Shown piece after piece: positions 6,288 to 13,636 of a stretch of 23,208 nt of DNA; the stretch's first letter is position 1; each line of letters begins with the position of its first letter. The notes beneath the pieces were generated by a model that searched no databases, was not told where the DNA came from, and saw nothing but the letters and a program-made list of their open reading frames with translations. This DNA is from UBA5399 sp964464145 (GTDB lineage Bacteria > Bacillota > Clostridia > Christensenellales > Christensenellaceae): positions 1 to 23,208 of the forward strand of contig CAYXFB010000039.1 of assembly GCA_964464145.1 (NCBI GenBank). Reading direction: 5' to 3'. A program made the position numbers and the translations under genes.

Positions 6288-7768
6288 AAAAAGTTTTGAT
6301 AATAGGCGGCGGCATCGCCGGGCTCACGGCAGGAATATACGCACTGCAAAGCGGTTTCGAGGCCGAAATACTGGAATCACACAGCATAGCGGGCGGTTTT
6401 TGCACCAGCTGGAAGCGAAAGGGCTATCTCTTCGAGGGCGGCATGCACTGGCTGGTCGGCTCCTCGTCCGCCGCACCGCTAAACAAGCTGTGGCGCGAGG
6501 TGGGCGCACTTAATGAGAACACCGCCATACACAACCGCGACCCTTTCATGACCTATGTGGACGGTGAAAAACAAATATGCCTGTATCGCGATCCGGCAAG
6601 GCTGCGCGCGCACCTGCTGGAGATCGCGCCGCAGGACGCGGCGGCCATAGATATGCTAGTTTCGGACATAAAAAAATTCACTAAATTGAGTATGCCGATC
6701 ACCGATATAAAGGGCGTTAAGGTCAAATACAGATCCACGCCGCCGCTATCCATAATGTTCGGCATGATGGGCAGCCTTTCGCGCATGAAACAGCTAAACA
6801 GCATGACGGTGGGCGAATACACATCTCGGTTTTCTCACAAGGGTCTGCGCGAGCTCTTGGAAACCGTGGTGGGCACAACGGATTTCAGCGCAAATTCAAT
6901 TATATTCACGCTTTCCGGATTGGCAGCGGGCGATTCGGGCTACCCGGAGGGCGGTTCGCTGCGCATGGCGCAAAACATGGCCGACAGATTCACGGCGCTG
7001 GGCGGCACGATCCGCTATAACACACGCGTGGAAAAAATCGCGGTGGAAAACGGACGCGCAACGGGCGTTTTTGCGGGCGGCTTCACACCGGCGGACGCCG
7101 TGATAGTAACGCAGGACACGCTCTCCGCCATAGATTCGCTCTTTGAGACACCGCTTGACGAAAGCTGGACGAAAGAGCTTCGCGCCGAGGCAACCCCCAT
7201 CACCTGCACGTTCGTAAGCCTTGGCATAGAGGCAAATCTGGGCGCGCTGCCCGAAAATATGCTCCTCCCGCTCGCGCGTCCGCTGGAGCTGGCAGGCTCC
7301 GCGCACCAGGCTTTGGGGCTAAACAATTACGCAAGTTTCAAAGGTTACGCGCCGGATGGCTGCACTGCAGCGACCGCCGTTTTGATGGGCGACAGTTATG
7401 ATTATTGGCTTGCCGCCAGGCAGGACGGAAGCTACGCGCAGAAAAAGCAGCGGCTCGCGGACGATATAATAGCCGCGATAGCCGAGCTGATACCCGATAC
7501 CGCCGGAAGGGTAGTCATTTCGGACGTTGCCACGCCGCTTACCTATAATCGCTACTGCGGCTCTTTCCGCGGCTCGTGGATGTCCGTGCTAAAGCCGAAT
7601 GCCAAACGCCAGCAATACCCGCAGGTTTCCGAGAGCGTGGCCGGGCTGTACTTTGCCGGCCAACGCACCATGCTGCCCGGCGGTATGCCATCGGCAGCGG
7701 CCACCGGACGCTCCGCCGTGCAATACCTGTGTCGGGATAACGGCAGTGTATTCCAAAGCGAAGCATGA
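6284..7768 (+). CDS. FAD-dependent oxidoreductase, phytoene desaturase/RetSat-like
   Basis: A 494-residue flavoprotein of the CrtI/phytoene desaturase/retinol saturase-like amine-oxidase superfamily. The N terminus has the Rossmann dinucleotide motif GGGIAGLTAG (residues 8-17) followed by the acidic EILESHSIAGG, which binds the FAD ribose. YLFEGGMHWLVG fits the second conserved block, and the C terminus has GLYFAGQRTMLPGGMPSAAA, the second FAD-contact region. The reaction is likely a desaturation, saturation or isomerisation of a lipid-like substrate, but no carotenoid genes are nearby, so a carotenoid role is not supported. GGAGG at 6275-6279 precedes the ATG, which overlaps the TetR stop by 4 nt. 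It is the last gene of its operon, ended by the hairpin at 7845-7864. Confidence 0.9.
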   Translation: MKKVLIIGGGIAGLTAGIYALQSGFEAEILESHSIAGGFCTSWKRKGYLFEGGMHWLVGSSSAAPLNKLWREVGALNENTAIHNRDPFMTYVDGEKQICLYRDPARLRAHLLEIAPQDAAAIDMLVSDIKKFTKLSMPITDIKGVKVKYRSTPPLSIMFGMMGSLSRMKQLNSMTVGEYTSRFSHKGLRELLETVVGTTDFSANSIIFTLSGLAAGDSGYPEGGSLRMAQNMADRFTALGGTIRYNTRVEKIAVENGRATGVFAGGFTPADAVIVTQDTLSAIDSLFETPLDESWTKELRAEATPITCTFVSLGIEANLGALPENMLLPLARPLELAGSAHQALGLNNYASFKGYAPDGCTAATAVLMGDSYDYWLAARQDGSYAQKKQRLADDIIAAIAELIPDTAGRVVISDVATPLTYNRYCGSFRGSWMSVLKPNAKRQQYPQVSESVAGLYFAGQRTMLPGGMPSAAATGRSAVQYLCRDNGSVFQSEA

Positions 7769-7844
7769 TATTGGTATTTACGCGTCATACAAAACGCGCA
7801 GTCCAAGGCAAAAAATAACAACCGGCAACCAACTACAAAAACAG

Positions 7845-7876
7845 CAGCCTTCCAACGAAGGCTGTCGTTTTTTATT
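7845..7876 (+). terminator. Bidirectional intrinsic terminator
   Basis: Perfect 8-bp stem CAGCCTTC / GAAGGCTG (7845-7852, 7857-7864) with a CAAC loop, followed by TCGTTTTTT on the plus strand and by CTGTTTTTG on the minus strand. It ends the oxidoreductase operon (+) and the convergent flavoprotein gene (-), whose stop codon it nearly touches. Confidence 0.87.
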
Positions 7877-8351
7877 CATGATGCTTTCCGGTAATATCCG
7901 TCGAGCGCACCTTATAGGTACAGGTCTTAGAAAGCATGGCCGGCGGGAACTCGAAATTTTCCTTTGTTTTTCCCACATGTTGAACGATGCGGTTGAGAGC
8001 GTATTTTTTCTCCGCTTCATCTTCAATGAACTCTACTGCTCCACTGCCCATCACGCTATCAAACCGCCAGCAGTAAGCGCACGGATTATCAGACGTCCCC
8101 GCAATAAATTCGTTCACGCAATCCATTTGGAAATAAACCGAGGGGCATTTTTTTAATATATCAATTTTCTTGCCCTCGTAAGCGCTATGGAAATAAATCG
8201 TCAGCTCATCGCCGTCGCGCTCATATCCAAAGTTCAACGCAACTACATACGGCTTGCCTTCGTCCACCATGGCCAAATGCACAACGCTGCAGTTCTCAAC
8301 CACGTCAAAAACAGCGTTTATCTCCTTCAATTCTCTGTCCTTTCTTCTCAT
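7872..8351 (-). CDS. Pyridoxamine 5'-phosphate oxidase family flavoprotein (NimA-like)
   Basis: A 159-residue split-barrel FMN-binding protein of the PNPOx-like/nitroimidazole-resistance NimA group. The N terminus RRKDRELKE, then VVHLAMVDEGKPYVVALNFG and LTIYFHSAYEGKKIDIL, matches the conserved order of this family, in which such proteins bind FMN or haem as dimers and reduce small redox substrates. Length fits the family (about 150-160 residues). The ATG at 8351 has an AAGGAGAAGGA ribosome site directly upstream. It is monocistronic, with its own near-consensus promoter and a terminator at the stop. The precise substrate is unknown; members are often general antioxidant or drug-reducing enzymes. 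Confidence 0.88.
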   Translation of the reverse strand: MRRKDRELKEINAVFDVVENCSVVHLAMVDEGKPYVVALNFGYERDGDELTIYFHSAYEGKKIDILKKCPSVYFQMDCVNEFIAGTSDNPCAYCWRFDSVMGSGAVEFIEDEAEKKYALNRIVQHVGKTKENFEFPPAMLSKTCTYKVRSTDITGKHHE

Positions 8352-8391
8352 ATCCTTCTCCTTGTATATTATTTATCGATTTTTCATTTCA

Positions 8392-8420
8392 ATTATAATA
8401 TTAAACCTCCTCTTTGTTAA
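8392..8420 (-). promoter_or_regulatory. Sigma-A promoter of the flavoprotein gene
   Basis: TTAACA (8415-8420), 17 bp, TATAAT (8392-8397) on the minus strand; start near 8385, leader about 34 nt. Confidence 0.75.
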
Positions 8421-8437
8421 GGGGTTCCATTAAAGTA

Positions 8438-8467
8438 AAAACAGCGCAGCTCACACTACGCCGTTTT
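8438..8467 (-). terminator. Intrinsic terminator of the sugar-catabolic operon
   Basis: A 12-bp stem (8438-8449 with 8456-8467), A-rich at its base on one side and T-rich on the other, with a 6-nt loop and a U-run on the minus strand. It lies 64 bp beyond the aldolase stop and is the first strong terminator downstream of the six genes beginning at 14716. Confidence 0.82.
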
Positions 8468-8531
8468 CTCTTCAATATGGCACATTATTAGCCTTAAATA
8501 GCGTGAAAGCTAATGGCGTTACTCTTTTTCT

Positions 8532-9383
8532 TCACACGGTCATTTTGCACAATTGCAGCTTAACGCACAGATATTCTATGAGCTTTTGCTGCACATACTT
8601 GGGCATATCGAACACATTGCCCTTCTCGCCCTTCTGTGCGCAAAATTCTTTTATAGTATCATATTCAAGCTGGAAAAACTCCGTTCCCACGTTAAATTTG
8701 TTTATGCCGTCCTTAAACGCTATATCCAGCTGATCGTTGGGTATGCCGCTGCCGCCGTGCAGCACCAAAAAAGCGTCCGTTGCCGAATTTATCTCCTTGA
8801 GCCTCTCAAGATCCAGCTTCGGTTCCTCATGATACACGCCGTGCGCGCTGCCTATGGCCACCGCAACGGAGGTCACGCCCGTTTCCGCGCAAAACTTGGC
8901 CGCCACATCCGGCTTGGTATACATATCTAGATTGTCCTGATCCTTGTTCGCGGCAAAGCCTACGCGTCCAAGCTCCGCCTCAACATCCACGCCGAATACT
9001 CTGGCTACCTCAACCACCTTCTTGCTGTTCGCAATGTTCTCCTCCACGGGCAGCATGGAGCCGTCATACATAACGGAGGTGAAGCCGCACTTTATAGCGT
9101 GCAATATAAAATCAAAATCGTTGCTGTGATCCAGGTGCAGACCTATGGGAACGCGAACGTTTTCGGCCAGCTCCTTCACCATACCCGTAAATTCGGACAG
9201 GTTCGCGGCATTGTTCAAATGATTGTGCTCCGGATACAGCATCACTATGGCGGGCTTGTTCACTTCCTCCGCCGCCGTAACAACCGAATAGGCCGTGTTA
9301 TAGTCTATGCAGTTGAAGGCCAGCGCCGAAGTGCCCGCCTCGTCAGCCATTTTTAGAATCGTACTCACCTTTTCAAAAGCCAT
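8532..9383 (-). CDS. Class II ketose-bisphosphate aldolase (FbaA/GatY family)
   Basis: A zinc-dependent class II aldolase that reversibly cleaves a ketose (bis)phosphate to dihydroxyacetone phosphate and an aldehyde. Of its 283 residues, visible family motifs are HLDHS with catalytic Asp85 and zinc ligand His86, DGS at 107-109, VEAELGRVG (133-141, including the conserved Glu region), GSAHGVY with zinc ligand His181, LHGGSG with zinc ligand His209, and NVGTE at 231-235. Length and motifs fit GatY/KbaY-type tagatose- or fructose-bisphosphate aldolases; which sugar is cut cannot be decided from sequence. It is the last gene of the operon, 46 bp after the DhaL gene, so it probably splits the phosphorylated product of the kinase upstream. 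Confidence 0.93.
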   Translation of the reverse strand: MAFEKVSTILKMADEAGTSALAFNCIDYNTAYSVVTAAEEVNKPAIVMLYPEHNHLNNAANLSEFTGMVKELAENVRVPIGLHLDHSNDFDFILHAIKCGFTSVMYDGSMLPVEENIANSKKVVEVARVFGVDVEAELGRVGFAANKDQDNLDMYTKPDVAAKFCAETGVTSVAVAIGSAHGVYHEEPKLDLERLKEINSATDAFLVLHGGSGIPNDQLDIAFKDGINKFNVGTEFFQLEYDTIKEFCAQKGEKGNVFDMPKYVQQKLIEYLCVKLQLCKMTV

Positions 9384-9429
9384 TTGTCTCTTACCATCCT
9401 TTATTTAAAATATTATATTTGTCAAAAAT

Positions 9430-10065
9430 TTATGATCGCGTAAAATCGCGCATAGCGCCGAATATAAGGCTCACGGAAACCGCGCCCGGATCGGGCAGCC
9501 CCACCGTTTTTTCGCGGAAGTTTTTGGAGCGGCCAATGCCAGACTGCATGGCCTTGGTGGCCTCCACACCCGAAAGCGCCGCTTCGCTTGCCATGTTAAA
9601 ACCTTCGCTCAGCGTTTTTCCCTCCGCCTTGGCGGCTTTAAGCGCCTCCGCCACGGGCAGCAGCGCGTCCACCATAGTCTTTTGACCGGGCTTTGCGCCG
9701 CCCCTTCTCATAACGGCCTCCACACCGCCGCAAAAATAGTCCGCCGCGTTGCTCATATCCATATATTCAGCGTCGCGCACATCATCCAGCCCGCCTATCA
9801 ACAGCGTACTGAACAGCACGCCCGAAGCGCCACCCATAGTTTTAACCAGCTCCATACCGGAGCGGCGCATAAGCTCCCACACCGTGGCAAAATCTTCCCT
9901 TTCCAGCATTGCTTTAAGCGCGGTGAACCCGCGTTTCATGCCCGTGCCGTGGTCTCCGTCCCCTATCACGGTATCTATTTCCGTGAGATAGGGTTCGTTA
10001 TCTATTATTGTTTGGGCAACATCAAGCAGCATTTGCCGCAGCTCGCCCACCGTCAATCTATCCAT
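9430..10065 (-). CDS. dhaL: Dihydroxyacetone kinase ADP-binding subunit DhaL-like
   Basis: The nucleotide-binding DAK2 domain of a dihydroxyacetone-type kinase, 211 residues, all helical. The three Mg-nucleotide aspartates are present as Asp31, Asp36 and Asp38 in EIDTVIGDGDHG, followed by TMGGASGVL and, near the C terminus, LPDPGAVS, both typical of DhaL. In PTS-type enzymes DhaL holds ADP that is rephosphorylated by DhaM; in ATP-dependent kinases this domain is fused to DhaK. Here K and L are separate and no dhaM is in the window, so the phosphate donor is unresolved. A GAGGTG ribosome site precedes the ATG, 9 bp after the DhaK stop. The intact nucleotide site contrasts with the altered substrate site of its partner. 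Confidence 0.93.
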   Translation of the reverse strand: MDRLTVGELRQMLLDVAQTIIDNEPYLTEIDTVIGDGDHGTGMKRGFTALKAMLEREDFATVWELMRRSGMELVKTMGGASGVLFSTLLIGGLDDVRDAEYMDMSNAADYFCGGVEAVMRRGGAKPGQKTMVDALLPVAEALKAAKAEGKTLSEGFNMASEAALSGVEATKAMQSGIGRSKNFREKTVGLPDPGAVSVSLIFGAMRDFTRS

Positions 10066-10074
10066 TCACACACC

Positions 10075-11037
10075 TCAAACAGCAAAATCGTGGCCCTCCA
10101 CCTTATGCGTATACCTTTCCAGCTCTTCGTCCGCCGCAAAAAGGCTCATTATGGCCCCGTTGCCCTCGAAGGCATCGAAAAATTGGCCGCAGGCGCAGCC
10201 CGCCACCTCGTAGCCGCGTGCCTCAAGCTCCTCTTTCAAAATGTGCAGCAGGCCGTAGCCCTCCGTATAGGACATCTCGCACATCCTGTTCACCATTATG
10301 TGCAGCTTCTCGCCCACCGCAGGTAAAAGCTCCGCCAAAAGCAGATTGGCCGCGCGTGCCGCCAGCTTTTCCGCGCCTTCGTACGGCTCGGCAAAGGCCG
10401 CCGGTTCACCCGAAAAGCCCGGGCCAAACTCTATGCCGCCATTTTTTTCATCCAGCAGCACGGTAAGCGAGCACAGCCTGCGTCCGGCTTTCTCCGTTAT
10501 GCGGTGCACCTCATCAAGCGTAAGCCCTCTCCTCGCCGCGGCGGCCGCCACCTTTATAAGCATACCCACGCCCGAAACGCCGCCCCTATTTTCCCAGGGC
10601 TCGCCCTTCGCGCTGAAAATATCGTCCCGCGCATAGGCGGCGCGCGCTTCTATGCCCTCGCCCGCCAGCAGCTCGATCGCCATATCGTCGTTCAAAAAAT
10701 CTCCGGCAAAATGGTTGGCTATAAAGAGCACGCCCTTTTTCGCGCCTATCGTGCGCGCCAGATCGTACAGCGCGTAGGCGTTGGGCGCCGTGTCGTGGTT
10801 GCCCTCGCAGGTTCCGTCCGCCAGCCCCTCGCCTATGAAGCCGGAGAACAGCGGCCCGTAGCCGCCGCCCCCGTTCGCTATTATCTGCACCCTTTCGGGA
10901 TCGAAATCGCTTCTGTAGAGCGCGTAGGAATGCACCGTTTCAAGGCGCTCGAACTTTCCCGGCCGGGCGTCCATCATGCCCTTCAGCTTATTTTCCAGCG
11001 AATCGCCGCCCCTTATGCGTTTTTTAACATCCTTCAT
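10075..11037 (-). CDS. DhaK-like kinase subunit lacking the substrate histidines
   Basis: Homologue of the dihydroxyacetone-binding subunit DhaK, 320 residues. Family framework is clear: the glycine-rich NGGGGYGPLFSGFIGEG (56-72), HFAGDFLND with the conserved Asp113, NRGGVSG (150-156) and FGPGFSGEP (204-212). The residues used by E. coli DhaK are changed. His56 of GHEP is Tyr60, the nearby second His is Phe64, and His218, which binds dihydroxyacetone covalently (motif GIHGEP), is Ser209. Aspartate is retained. The protein therefore cannot use the known hemiaminal mechanism, and a different substrate (for example an alcohol or another ketose) or a non-catalytic role is inferred. It lies 10 bp after the ABC permease and 9 bp before DhaL, so it surely belongs to the sugar operon. 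Confidence 0.88.
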   Translation of the reverse strand: MKDVKKRIRGGDSLENKLKGMMDARPGKFERLETVHSYALYRSDFDPERVQIIANGGGGYGPLFSGFIGEGLADGTCEGNHDTAPNAYALYDLARTIGAKKGVLFIANHFAGDFLNDDMAIELLAGEGIEARAAYARDDIFSAKGEPWENRGGVSGVGMLIKVAAAAARRGLTLDEVHRITEKAGRRLCSLTVLLDEKNGGIEFGPGFSGEPAAFAEPYEGAEKLAARAANLLLAELLPAVGEKLHIMVNRMCEMSYTEGYGLLHILKEELEARGYEVAGCACGQFFDAFEGNGAIMSLFAADEELERYTHKVEGHDFAV

Positions 11038-11047
11038 GAGCGCGCCC

Positions 11048-12040
11048 TCACTTTGACGCCCGCTTTTTCTGCACCATGTCTATGGCAACGGCAATGAGTA
11101 TTATCACGCCCATCATTATCTTCTGCCAGTAGGAAGAAATTTGCATGAGGTTCATGCCGTTGTTTATTATGGCTATTATGGCCACGCCGAACATAGCGCG
11201 AAGCACCGAGCCGCTGCCGCCCGTGAGGCTGGTTCCACCCAGCACGGTAGCCGCTATGGCGAACATTTCGTAGCCCTCTGCCGCGGCGGGCTGACCGTTG
11301 TTCAGCTTTGAGGCTACGCACACGCCGCCCAGCGCCGCCATTGTGGAGCAGATAACGTACGCGCCTATCTTGGTGCGCGCCACGTTCACGCCGCTCAGGT
11401 GAGCAACAGATTCATTGCTGCCCACCGCGTACACATGCCTGCCGAAAACCGTTTTGGTGAGAACTATGTGCATTATTGCCACCACTATGACCATGAATAT
11501 GGTTATGTTGGGAATTATGCCCTGCGGCATTCCCTCCACCGGCAGCACCCTGCCCGCGCCCAAAAACTGAAAGGCGTTGGGCAAACCGTACACGGGCTGG
11601 CCGTCCGTCACAACGTAGGCAAAGCCCCTGGCTATGCTCATCATGGCCAGCGTGGCGATCATGGGAACAACGTTCAGCTTGGCTATCATTATTCCGTTGA
11701 AAAGCCCGCATACCACGCCTATCACCAGCGCGCAAACTATGAGCAAAAATATACTGCCCGCCGTAGTCATCTCGGGGAACATCAGACCCACATAGGCCGC
11801 GAATATGCCGGCAAACGCCGCCACCGAGCCTATGCTTATGTCTATGCCGCCCGTTATTATTACAAAGGTCACGCCCGTACACAAAAGAGCGTTTATGGAC
11901 ATTTGCGAAGTTACGTTTATTATATTATTGGGCGTAAGAAAAGTTGTTGTGGCCGCGGAAAACATCACCACTATGCCGATCAATATCAAAACAACTACAT
12001 TCTTACCCACCCATTCCTTTGCTTTGGCCGCTGTACTCAT
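11048..12040 (-). CDS. Ribose-type sugar ABC transporter permease (RbsC-like)
   Basis: Inner-membrane permease of the RbsC/AraH/XylH family (BPD_transp_2), 330 residues with about eight to ten hydrophobic segments. TGGIDISIGSVAAFAG (about 63-78) is the hallmark of the family, followed by GLFNGIMIAKLNVVPMIATL and, late in the protein, AATVLGGTSLTGGSGSV. It forms the channel through which the sugar enters, driven by the ATPase encoded just upstream. Its ATG overlaps the ATPase stop by 4 nt (ATGA) behind a GGGAGGT ribosome site, indicating coupled translation. The sugar is not specified by this sequence. Confidence 0.95.
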   Translation of the reverse strand: MSTAAKAKEWVGKNVVVLILIGIVVMFSAATTTFLTPNNIINVTSQMSINALLCTGVTFVIITGGIDISIGSVAAFAGIFAAYVGLMFPEMTTAGSIFLLIVCALVIGVVCGLFNGIMIAKLNVVPMIATLAMMSIARGFAYVVTDGQPVYGLPNAFQFLGAGRVLPVEGMPQGIIPNITIFMVIVVAIMHIVLTKTVFGRHVYAVGSNESVAHLSGVNVARTKIGAYVICSTMAALGGVCVASKLNNGQPAAAEGYEMFAIAATVLGGTSLTGGSGSVLRAMFGVAIIAIINNGMNLMQISSYWQKIMMGVIILIAVAIDMVQKKRASK

Positions 12041-13557
12041 TCAACCATACCTCCCTCAATAGCTTCGCTGCTCAGGCTGGCCAGCCTGATTATACGTTCC
12101 TCGGACGCTTCCGCGCTGGTCAGTTCGCCGCTTATGCGCCCCTCCCGCATTACGAGTATCCTGTCCGCCACGCCCAGCACCTCGGGCATTTCGGACGACA
12201 CCATAACTATGCAGCCGCCGCGCGCCACAAAATCGTTCATGAGCGCGTAAAATTCCGACTTGGCGTTCACATCTATACCGCGTGTGGGCTCGTCCAGCAG
12301 CAGTATTTCAGACTGTGCCACCAGCCATTTCGCCAGCACCACCTTCTGCTGGTTTCCGCCCGAAAGCTTGTTCACCGTAACGTTTCCGCTGGGCGCTTTT
12401 ATTCCCAGCTTGCCTATGTATTCGTCCGTGGCCTCGCCTTCCCACCTGTTATCTATAAAAACGCCGCTCTTGGCCGTGCGTTTTATGCTGGGCAGGCCTA
12501 TGTTGTGCTTTATGCTGGCCTGTAGCATCAGGCCGGTTGTGCGCCTGTCCTCGGTAACAAAGCCCATCTTGCCCGCAATGGCGTCCAGCGGCGAGTTGAA
12601 CTTTACTTCCTGCCCCTTTATGAACACCTTGCCCGCGCTGAGCTTCCGCTCGCCGAATATGCTTTGCAGCACCTCCGTGCGACCCGCGCCCACCAGACCG
12701 GATATGCCCAGTATTTCGCCCTTGTGCGCCGTGAAGGATATATCGCTGAAAACGCCCTGCGCCTCAAGCCCCTCCACGCGCAGCATCTCCTCCTTGGCGT
12801 GGTGTTCCTTTTTGTTGTAATAATCGGATATCTCGCGGCCGACCATGCTGGTCACTATTTCCTGCTCAGTTATGTTGTCCGTCTTGTTTGTGCTTATTTT
12901 CACGCCGTCCCGCAGCACCGTAACTCGGTTTGCTATAACGGGCAGCTCCTTCATTCTGTGAGTTATATATATGATTGCTACGTTATTTTTCTTGAGTATG
13001 TCTATTTGCTTGAAAAGCGCGTCTATCTCGCTCTCAGAAAGCGAGGATGTAGGCTCGTCCATTATCACGAATTTGGACTTTTTCACGATCACCTTGGCTA
13101 TTTCCACCATCTGCTGATGCGCCGCGCTCAGTCTGCCCGTGAGGTCATTCGCCTTTATATTCACGCCCATGGACTCAAGCACGGCACTAGCATCCCGCTC
13201 CATCTTTTTGCGGTCGAGCAGCACGCCCTTCTTGGGCTCCGTGCCCAGGAAAATATTTTCCGCCACCGTAAGATCCTTCGCCACCGAAAGCTCCTGATGT
13301 ATTACGGATATGCCCTCGGAAAGCGCTTCGCCCGGCGTTTTGAACTCTCTTTGTTCCCCCTCAAAATATATCTCGCCCACCGTGGGCTGATACACACCCG
13401 ATATTATCTTTATAAGCGTAGATTTTCCCGCGCCGTTCTCGCCCACCAGCGCATGCGCCTCGCCTCTGTAAAATTCGATGGAAACATCGGTCAGCGCGTT
13501 CACGCCCGGAAAGTGCTTGCTTATGTTTTTCAGTTCCAATATAGGTTTTGCTTCCAT
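12037..13557 (-). CDS. Ribose-type sugar ABC transporter ATPase (RbsA-like, two cassettes)
   Basis: Cytosolic ATPase with two fused nucleotide-binding domains, 506 residues, as in RbsA/MglA/XylG. The first cassette has Walker A GENGAGKST, signature-like LSAAHQQMVEIAK and Walker B VIMDEPTSSL. The second has the degenerate P-loop GLVGAGRTEV, LSGGNQQKVVLAKW and LLLDEPTRGID. One altered P-loop is normal for the family. The ATG at 13557 is preferred to an in-frame GTG at 13566, because AGGTGGG lies 4 nt before the ATG. It is the second gene of the operon, separated from the binding-protein gene by a 14-bp hairpin. Confidence 0.95.
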   Translation of the reverse strand: MEAKPILELKNISKHFPGVNALTDVSIEFYRGEAHALVGENGAGKSTLIKIISGVYQPTVGEIYFEGEQREFKTPGEALSEGISVIHQELSVAKDLTVAENIFLGTEPKKGVLLDRKKMERDASAVLESMGVNIKANDLTGRLSAAHQQMVEIAKVIVKKSKFVIMDEPTSSLSESEIDALFKQIDILKKNNVAIIYITHRMKELPVIANRVTVLRDGVKISTNKTDNITEQEIVTSMVGREISDYYNKKEHHAKEEMLRVEGLEAQGVFSDISFTAHKGEILGISGLVGAGRTEVLQSIFGERKLSAGKVFIKGQEVKFNSPLDAIAGKMGFVTEDRRTTGLMLQASIKHNIGLPSIKRTAKSGVFIDNRWEGEATDEYIGKLGIKAPSGNVTVNKLSGGNQQKVVLAKWLVAQSEILLLDEPTRGIDVNAKSEFYALMNDFVARGGCIVMVSSEMPEVLGVADRILVMREGRISGELTSAEASEERIIRLASLSSEAIEGGMVE

Positions 13558-13577
13558 ACTTCCCACCTATCCTATCA

Positions 13578-13609
13578 TTTGGGGGATGCGCAAAGGCGCA
13601 TCCCCCAAA
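13578..13609 (-). promoter_or_regulatory. 14-bp intercistronic stem-loop between binding protein and ATPase genes
   Basis: Perfect inverted repeat (13578-13591 with 13596-13609) with a 4-nt loop and no U-run after it on the minus strand. Similar hairpins after periplasmic/lipoprotein binding-protein genes stabilise the upstream mRNA and lower expression of the downstream transporter genes; that role is inferred. Partial termination is also possible. Confidence 0.7.
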
Positions 13610-13636
13610 CACAGTGTTTCGCCCAAATTTTTCTTC

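Noticed and set aside
6284..7768. Assignment as crtI carotenoid desaturase
   Set aside because: Only superfamily motifs are visible and no other carotenoid gene is nearby.
7599..8156. Plus-strand frame spanning the 7845-7864 terminator
   Set aside because: It crosses a strong terminator and lies partly in a shadow of the oxidoreductase and flavoprotein genes.
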